Assembly (NCBI GenBank): GCA_954871525.1
Contig: OX940862.1
Coordinates: 43,331,732-43,395,731, forward strand
DNA length: 64,000 bases
DNA from: Parietaria judaica
Taxonomy: Eukaryota; Streptophyta; Magnoliopsida; Rosales; Urticaceae
Direction: 5' to 3'
This document shows, in pieces, positions 57,434-64,000 of this stretch. The notes beneath the pieces were generated by a model. The model was not told where the DNA came from and did not search any database. It worked only from the letters and a program-made list of their open reading frames with translations. How positions within the stretch are numbered: the stretch's first letter is position 1; the number at the start of each line of letters is the position of its first letter. Both the position numbers and the translations under genes were made by a program.

Positions 57434-60400
57434 AGGCTATGTGAGTGCTGGCAGCAATCAAGTGTCTCGAAATGGGGCCGTACCAATGACTGGTTGGTCG
57501 TCTTTGATGAAGGGATTGCCTCTAAATCCGACTCTTGTGAACGCCCTTATTGCAACTCCAGCTTCTAGGTATGATGGACTTGCGTTTTTAATTCTGCATT
57601 AGCTTAAATAGTTAAATGAGTAAATAAAAGAGTAACTGGTACAACTACCCCTTGAACTTTAATATGGGTGCATTTCGCCCCCGTAGCTTTATTTTAATAT
57701 GCTTTGCGCCCTAAACCTTCATCTTAGTGCTCACACTTATCCATTATCTTTGCGACCTCGTGACATCGTGAGTGTGAAATTTTATAATTATTCTCACGTT
57801 ATGCTAATAATCTTATTGATAATGAATAGTCACGTAGCTAACAGTTTTTATTAATTTATAATATAGAAGGGGCACTCAGACTGCACCGAAATGAAAATTT
57901 AAGGAGTAAATGGCTACTAAATAAAGTTAAGTAGGAAAAGTACCAGCGAGGCGGGATTGATGCCAATTACTCAAAATTATATTTACTCCACAGATGTTGC
58001 AGATAGTAATAAGCAGCATAAAGCTATGCTGCTATAACATTGTTTCGACTTCTGCTTGTTAATTTTTTTGAACCTTTATTTTTTGCTTGTAAAAATTAAC
58101 ACTGCTTTTACTGTTGGCTTAAACACAGTTATCTATTTGTTTTAGTAAAACATGATGCGACCCACTGAAATTGTTCCAGTAAATAATTTATTTGAAATAA
58201 TGATCACTAGCAATTTATGGAAACTATAAGCCGGTCTGCAGTTATACCCTTCTTTTTCCCTAAGTCATGTATTTTAGATGATTTTTTTTAATAAATTTAC
58301 CCAGTGCTATGGAAACTGAATTTAAGCTCATCGATTTGATGGAAGCTTAGCAGAAATCGAGAAAATATTTGAAATTGCAATAAACGGTTCCGACGATGAG
58401 AAGATGTCTGCAGCAAACATTCTCTGTGGAGCTTCTTTCGTTCGTGGTTGGAGTATACAGGTAATGTTGGGGAAACCGTGAATAAAATTTATTTCTAGTT
58501 TTTTGCTTTCTTAAATAATTTATCACTATGACTTATTTTTTTCATATTTATTTTTCCTGCAGGAAAATGCATGTCTTTTTATCATAAAATTGTTAGAACC
58601 TCCAGTTCCTGCAGATTACACAGGAAGTGAGAGCCATTTAATTAAATATGCGCCACTCTTCAATGTTCTCTTGTGCGGTATATCATCCATAGACTGTGTT
58701 CAAATATTCTCCTTGCATGGACTGGTAGGTTAAAAAATTTGATCAACTTTCTTATTAAAACTTTTGGTTAATATCTGAACTTAAATTCGGAACTAAGATA
58801 TTTTTTTTATGATTTATTTTTGCAAAATAGTCCCAGAAAAGGATTTACCTGTTTGATAACATAAAAAGTATAATTTAGTGTCCCACTTCAAGAAACTGAA
58901 AGTCTGTCATTTTGTGCTGTTTGGTGAATTTTGCCAGAATATATAGTAATAGCAGTCAATTTTTATTAGGGTTTTTATTCTTTTCAATTCAATCAAGGGT
59001 AGTTAGGTCTTTCACGTATTAAGATGCTCGGTTATTTTTTCAATAAAATTTTGTATCTACCTTTGGTATTCGATTTTCTTCCCAGTTCTTATCAACTTTC
59101 TTTGACTATGTCTATAACCACTTAATTGACTTGGTATACAGTGATACACACTATACTTAATGGAACTATTCATGATAAGTTTTTTCATGGAAGAAGAATT
59201 TTATTACTATGCATCTAATTATACCCTTGTAATGTTATTAGGTACCGCTACTTGCTGGATCACTGATGCCGATCTGTGAGTTTTTCGGGTCAATCCCACC
59301 GAGCATATCATGGACCCTCGCATCAGGGGAAGAACTTTCCTGCCACGCCGTCTTCTCAAACGCTTTCACGCTCCTTCTGAGACTATGGAGATTTGACCAG
59401 CCGCCTCTCGAGCACATGATGGGTGATGTACAGCCCACCGTAGGAGCACAGCTGAGTCCAGAATATCTCTTATTGGTCCGAAATTCCCGCTTAGCTTCCG
59501 CCGGAAAATTGCCCACCGATCAGATTAAAAGAAAGAGAATCTCGAAGTTCATCACGTTCTCCACCGAGCCTGTCCTTATAGAATCGTTTCCAAGGCTGAA
59601 ACTCTGGTATCAGCAGCATCAGAAATGCATTTGCTCCACACTCTCCGGTCTCGTCCTTGGGACACCTGTCCACCAGATTGTTGAGGCGCTTTTGAACATG
59701 ATGTTCAAGAAGATCAACAGAGGCGGTCAACCTTTGACTCCCACAACTTCCGGAAGCAGCGCTTCGTCTGTGTCAGGGGCCGATGAGGGCTCGGTCAGAC
59801 TCAAAGTCCCTGCGTGGGATATTTTGGAAGCGACTCCGTTTGTGCTTGATGCTGCTCTTACGGCATGTGCTCATGGAAGACTATCGCCCCGTGAACTAGC
59901 AACAGGTATTTTTAAACATTTGAAAATTTTGATATCATAATAATGTTAAATTAGAGGGATATTAGCGGGAAAAATACCAATTGTATCCCAAAAACTAACG
60001 CTAAGTACCCATTCTTTTTTTTTTAGCCGGAAAAGTACCAATACTTTTGACATTGTAATGCCCTTTAGCTTCCATCCACCCTCTTTAGTCAAAAGACATG
60101 TTGCGTTCAATTGATTGCCACATGGCATTGCCATGTCATTTGACTGCCCCGTGACTTTTTTTTTATATATAATTTTTTGTAAATTTTTTAATTAATATTC
60201 TATTTCAATGCCCGTTTATTAATTTGTAATCATCTTTTTATTTATTAATAAATCATTAATTATTTTGTAGTATTTTTTTGTGATGAATATATAGGGGTGC
60301 AATGGAACCGAAATCAAAATTGGAACTAGAATCGGAACGACGGGTACCATAACCGCAACCGGATATCTTCAATTAAAAAAAAAATATAAGAATAAATTAC

Positions 60401-63283
60401 AACAAAATCTAACTAAAAAAAATAAATTAATCCTATATTTAAAATAAAAAATACACAAAATACATCACAAATTAGTTTGAAAAAGTTTAGACTAGTTTTA
60501 AAAAACCAAGAAAAATACTAAAACAGTTTCAAGTGTAATATTTATTACTATATAAAGAATTATCTTTTTGTAATGATTGTTATAATTTTTTTTTTATTAA
60601 GTTAGGCATATATATATATATATATATATGTACATTATAACTTATCAATATTAATAAGTATAAAAGAAAAAAAACTTAAGCCGTACGAAATTCAGACAAG
60701 CTAGCGTTATATAACCAACCCATTTGGCCAGTTTGCAGAAAACCATGTATATTTGCTAACTGCGTACCGATAATCAATAAAGTAAATAAAAAATTCCAAG
60801 CTCATTCATATTAGCAATCTGGGATTTTCTAATCGTTCGTTCATTTTTTTTTTTTTAAGATTTTTAAGCAAAATGTGTATTTAATTCATCAAAAACAAAG
60901 TTTTCGAATGTGTCCCCTAAACTTTTGTAGATTGGGTATTTAATTCTTAAAAAAAAGGTTTGGGTATATGCCTCACAAAAATTAAAAAGATTGGCAATAT
61001 CCCATTATATATTTGCTCTGGTTGGTCATGCAGTATATATTTTTTTGCTAGTTAGTATTACTGGTCTCTTCCATATAACATTTCTGTACTTTCACTATCT
61101 TTAGGGTGTAAAGGAATTAATTTGAGTTTTCGTTATATTGGTTTCAGGACTGAAAGATCTTGCAGATTATCTTCCTGCAACTTTGGCCACGGTTGTAAGC
61201 TATTTTTCAGCAGAAGTGACGCGCGGGATATGGAAGCCGGCATCGATGAACGGAACCGACTGGCCCAGCCCCGCCGCTAACTTGTCCACTGTTGAGCTGC
61301 AGATTAAGAAAATCCTCGCCGCCACCGGCGTCGATGTTCCGAGCCTCGTAGTTGGTAATTCCTCATTTTTCTTATAGATTTTCCAAGTCATTGCTATCAA
61401 CAAATAATAAATAAGCAATCAGCATAAATATATATGGGATATTTGCAGCATAAGTACCCATAAAGTAGTGTTTTTTGGTTGCATATTCCTGGTTTATTTT
61501 ATTTTTTTTATCACAGATGAAGTACCCAATATTACAATTTATATGGCTCCGTTAGTTCCCATATTTGTTCAGATTGTGTACCTGGGAGACGTATTTATCA
61601 TAACATTGGGTACTTAATTCTTGATAAACGAAATGGGATTATGCCGCCGGAAACACTATTTTATGGTACTTATACCGCAGATATATAAAACTGAGGAACA
61701 TTTGTAAATGGAGTTATAATCAACTTGATCTAAATTAGTTGTTTAGTCATGCATATAGTGCAATTCTCCAATTTAGACAGCTCTAGTTAACAAGGTTATT
61801 TTTGGTATTAATCTTCGATAATTTATATTTTAGCTTGTATATAATAAAACATCAGAATATTTTTATGAGTGATTTATGATTACTTTGGCTTTCTAAACTT
61901 TGTTTCGGTGGACAGACCTTAAATCTTCATTTACGGTGCAATTTTCTTGTAAAGCTTTTATTTTTGGTTCAATATCCCTTAATGAAAAAAGGGATTTTGC
62001 ACAAAGATCGATGTTTGGAGGAAAAAATGCACGAAAAATAAAAAATTCAAAGGACAAAGTGCCCCGAAACAAAACTCGGGAAGCCAAAAAGTGCAGTAAA
62101 TAAAGTTATTGTGGAGGAATTGCTGCATAACTCTACACTAACGTTGGGCTTGCGGTTTTCAGGAGGGAACTCTTTGGCCACACTTCCTTTACCTTTGGCC
62201 GCATTGATCAGCCTCACAATAACATACAAGCTTGATAAAGCTTCGGAACGCGCCCTTCAGCTAGTCGGGCCCGCCCTGAACTCCCTCGCCACGGGCTGCC
62301 CATGGCCCTGTATGCCCATCATAGCCTCCCTGTGGGCCCAGAAGGTCAAGCGCTGGAGTGACTTCCTCGTTTTCTCAGCTTCCCAAGCCGTCTTCCACCA
62401 CAACAACGATGCCGTTCTTCAGCTCTTGAAGAGCTGCTTTACGTCCGCCCTTGGCCTCGGATCCTCCCAAATCTATGCCAAAGGCGGCGTCGGGTCTCTC
62501 TTAGGTCAAGGATTCAGCTCCTTCACCGCTGGAGTCGCTCCGGTCTCTCCCGGATTCCTCTTCCTCCGCGTCCATCGCTCGGTCAGAGACGTCGTGTTCT
62601 TGACAGAAAAGATTGTCTCCCTTCTCATGATCTCCGTCGGAGAGATCGCGAGCTCCGAATTACCACGAGAAAAAGTGGAGAAATTAAAGAAGACTAAGTA
62701 CGGAGCGCGATATGGGCAGGCTTCCCTCGCCGGCGCGATGACGAGAATCAAGCTCGCTGCATCGCTCGGGGCCTCGATGGTTTGGATCACTGGCGGGCCA
62801 ACTGTGATTCACTCTCTGATAAAAGAAACCCTACCGTCGTGGTTCATATCATGCCATAACCCTAGCCCGGAAGAGGGCGGCACAGTGTCGGTCCTCGGAG
62901 GATACGCGCTCGCTTACTTTGCGGTGCTCTCTGGGACGTTCGCATGGGGGATCGACTCCGAGTCACTGTCGTCGCCGGTGGCGGCGAAGCGGCGGCCAAA
63001 GATCCTGGCTGCGCACCTGGACTTCGTGGCGAGCGCGCTCGATGGGAAGATCTCGCTGGGCTGCAACGGTGCCACATGGCGGGCGTACGTGTCGGGGTTG
63101 GTGAGCCTGCTGGTGGGGTGCACTCAAAAGTGGCTGGCGGAGATCGATGTCGACGTGCTGAAGAGGCTGAGCAGAGGGCTAAGGCAGTGGAACGAGGACG
63201 AGCTGGCCATGGCGGTGCTTGGGGTCGGCGGTATTGGCGCCATGGGGGCAGCTGCGGAGCTTCTCGTCGAGTGTGAGTTTTGA
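52983..63283 (+). CDS. MED33: Mediator complex tail subunit MED33 (REF4/RFR1 family)
   Basis: Twelve exons: 52983-53272, 54122-54232, 54433-54777, 55417-55736, 55836-55927, 56414-56771, 57358-57568, 58346-58460, 58563-58724, 59242-59905, 61148-61354 and 62163-63283. Together they give 3996 nt, 1331 aa plus stop, close to Arabidopsis MED33A/B. All junctions are GT-AG and keep the frame. Recognisable blocks include SLWEGVMAMTKSSQER, LARRNMPSHWGSFIQRIQLL, HLIVEACIARNLLDTSAYF, LCGASFVRGWSIQ and a long helical C-terminal region. MED33 is a plant Mediator tail subunit; REF4 and RFR1 restrain phenylpropanoid and lignin gene expression. The protein is largely alpha-helical with no enzymatic motif. 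Introns hold several MITEs. Whether it is the A or B paralogue cannot be decided here. Confidence 0.96.
54893..55376. mobile_element. Possible hAT-like MITE in MED33 intron 3
   Basis: Starts AGGGATGAAAACAAAACCG and ends near CCCGGTTTTAGGCCGAC. The interior is rich in GGTTAACTG and AACCGG words, as in other elements of this window. No target duplication was confirmed. Confidence 0.4.
56811..57142. mobile_element. 332-bp Mutator-type MITE in MED33 intron 6
   Basis: The TIRs (GGGATAATAGTGGGAAAA and its counterpart GGGATAATGATGGTAAAA on the other strand) extend about 75 bp. A perfect 9-bp duplication TTTTTTCTA (56802-56810 and 57143-57151) marks a Mutator-like element. No coding capacity; the splice sites lie outside. 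Confidence 0.9.
59956..60640. repeat. MITE fragments in MED33 intron 10
   Basis: AGGGATATTAGCGGGAAAA at 59956 is a left end of the Mutator-type MITE family without a matching right end. TAGGGGTGCAATGGAACCG at about 60293 looks like an hAT-like MITE end. A TA microsatellite lies at about 60608-60632. These repeats explain the size of this 1.24-kb intron. Confidence 0.45.
61436..61686. mobile_element. MITE of about 250 bp in MED33 intron 11
   Basis: GGGATATTTGCAGCATAAGT and, inverted at the other end, TATATCTGCGGTATAAGTAC form TIRs of about 35 bp. It belongs to the same broad GTACC-containing group as the intronic Mutator-type MITEs. Flanks are TA-rich, so no duplication could be assigned. Confidence 0.6.
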
Positions 63284-63792
63284 TGCTTTTACGAGGCGGC
63301 AAGGCGGAGACTTGGAAGTTGGAACTCCGATCTGACTGTGGTGCTGTATCATTTTGATTCTTCGAGTAGAAGTGTAGTTCTGTAAATTTATAGCATATAT
63401 ATTTTTTCGTTGGTTATAATATATTATATATTTATATAAATTATATACATTATCTGTATCAAAAACTATGTCAATTAACGAAATGACTCCTAGTTTTGAT
63501 TTATTTTGTGGCATAAGTATCTAACTTTGTATATATTCTTAATTTCTTTTATTAGTGGAAATAATATTCAAAGGCTATAAATAATGTTGAAGTCTTTTTT
63601 TTTTTCTTTTTCACGTCGAGTTAACATCGGTTGAGTTAGAGACGCCAAGGTCTCGAAGATTAAGTCGCCAAGTAATTATGCTCTCAAGTAGATGATATGG
63701 CATTGCAAAATAGAAGAGTGATGGAAATCCATTTTTAATTTTTTTTTTTTTTTTAAGAAATCTATAACATCACGACATAACATTGATAGCAA
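63284..63792. other. MED33 3' UTR and downstream AT-rich DNA
   Basis: Probable 3' UTR followed by AT-rich DNA with T-runs. No further gene. Confidence 0.5.
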
Positions 63793-64000
63793 ATTATGGT
63801 AAATTGCGGCTGATGTACCTAATGTTTGATAAAATTCAAAATTTCAAATACAACGTAAAATTGGACATAAGTTTAATGCAAAATATTTGTTTCGAGCAAA
63901 TTTTAATATACTCAATGACTTTTTATGATGAAAAGTAAAACCAAAAAGTTGTAGATAATTTTTTTATCTTTCCAACGGGTGTTTATTTATAAATTTTAGA
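63793..64000 (+). repeat. Third copy of the foldback element, running off the right edge
   Basis: Begins with GCGGCTGATGTACCTAATGT and continues with CAAAATTTCAAATACAACGT and TCTTTCCAACGGGTGTTTAT, matching the left arm of 24520-25577 with an internal deletion. The rest lies beyond the window. Confidence 0.7.

Noticed and set aside
57628..57960. Another MITE in MED33 intron 7
   Set aside because: Some GTACC-containing words recur, but no convincing terminal inverted repeat or target duplication could be drawn.
62862..63302. Minus-strand frame of 146 codons at the end of MED33
   Set aside because: It arises from the GC-rich last exon of MED33 read backwards; Arg/Pro-rich without domain.

Overview
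This window is nuclear DNA from a flowering plant, most likely a eudicot. It has spliced genes with GT-AG introns, AT-rich introns and intergenic DNA, and plant-specific families: a MATH-BTB BPM adaptor, a MED33 Mediator subunit, Tat-type and Cassandra LTR elements, and a Helitron. Nothing bacterial, viral or organellar was recognised. I cannot name the species from the sequence alone.

Three intact host genes are supported, all on the + strand. They are ribosomal protein eL42 (RPL36A/L44; four exons, 2397-3751, 105 aa), a BPM-type MATH-BTB Cullin-3 adaptor (four exons, 30598-33895, 412 aa) and a MED33-family Mediator tail subunit (twelve exons, 52983-63283, 1331 aa). For each one the splice junctions join in frame and the coding length divides by three.

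Almost everything else is mobile DNA. (1) 6425-11365 is a short non-autonomous Tat-type Ty3/gypsy element with a 5-bp target-site duplication (TSD). It has a truncated gag, no pol, and an antisense gene with two spliceable introns. (2) 11669-12944 is a terminal-inverted-repeat (TIR) element carrying a fragment of a leucine-rich-repeat receptor kinase. (3) 14100-22515 is a nest of three large solo LTRs and a MITE, built into a GC-rich repetitive sequence whose reading frame stays open across both target sites. (4) 24.5-30 kb holds a 1-kb foldback element, a 183-bp hAT-type MITE, a 700-bp inverted-repeat element, and a Cassandra solo LTR with an embedded 5S rRNA-like segment inside a Tat-like solo LTR. 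(5) 35640-38969 and 44755-46024 are related, oppositely oriented GC-rich LTR remnants; the first also carries a decayed plus-strand relative of the antisense gene. (6) 41664-44456 is a non-autonomous Helitron with both termini. (7) 46106-52264 is a Ty1/copia element whose LTRs differ at one base yet whose pol is broken. It inserted about 0.7 kb upstream of MED33, and its leader contains four tandem hairpins with compensatory base changes.

The most unusual items are the covarying hairpin array in the copia leader, the spliced antisense gene inside the Tat element, the Cassandra-in-Tat nesting, and the inverted duplication centred on a MITE. All gene models, repeat borders and similarity statements come from reading the sequence. 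No alignment, database search or expression data was used.
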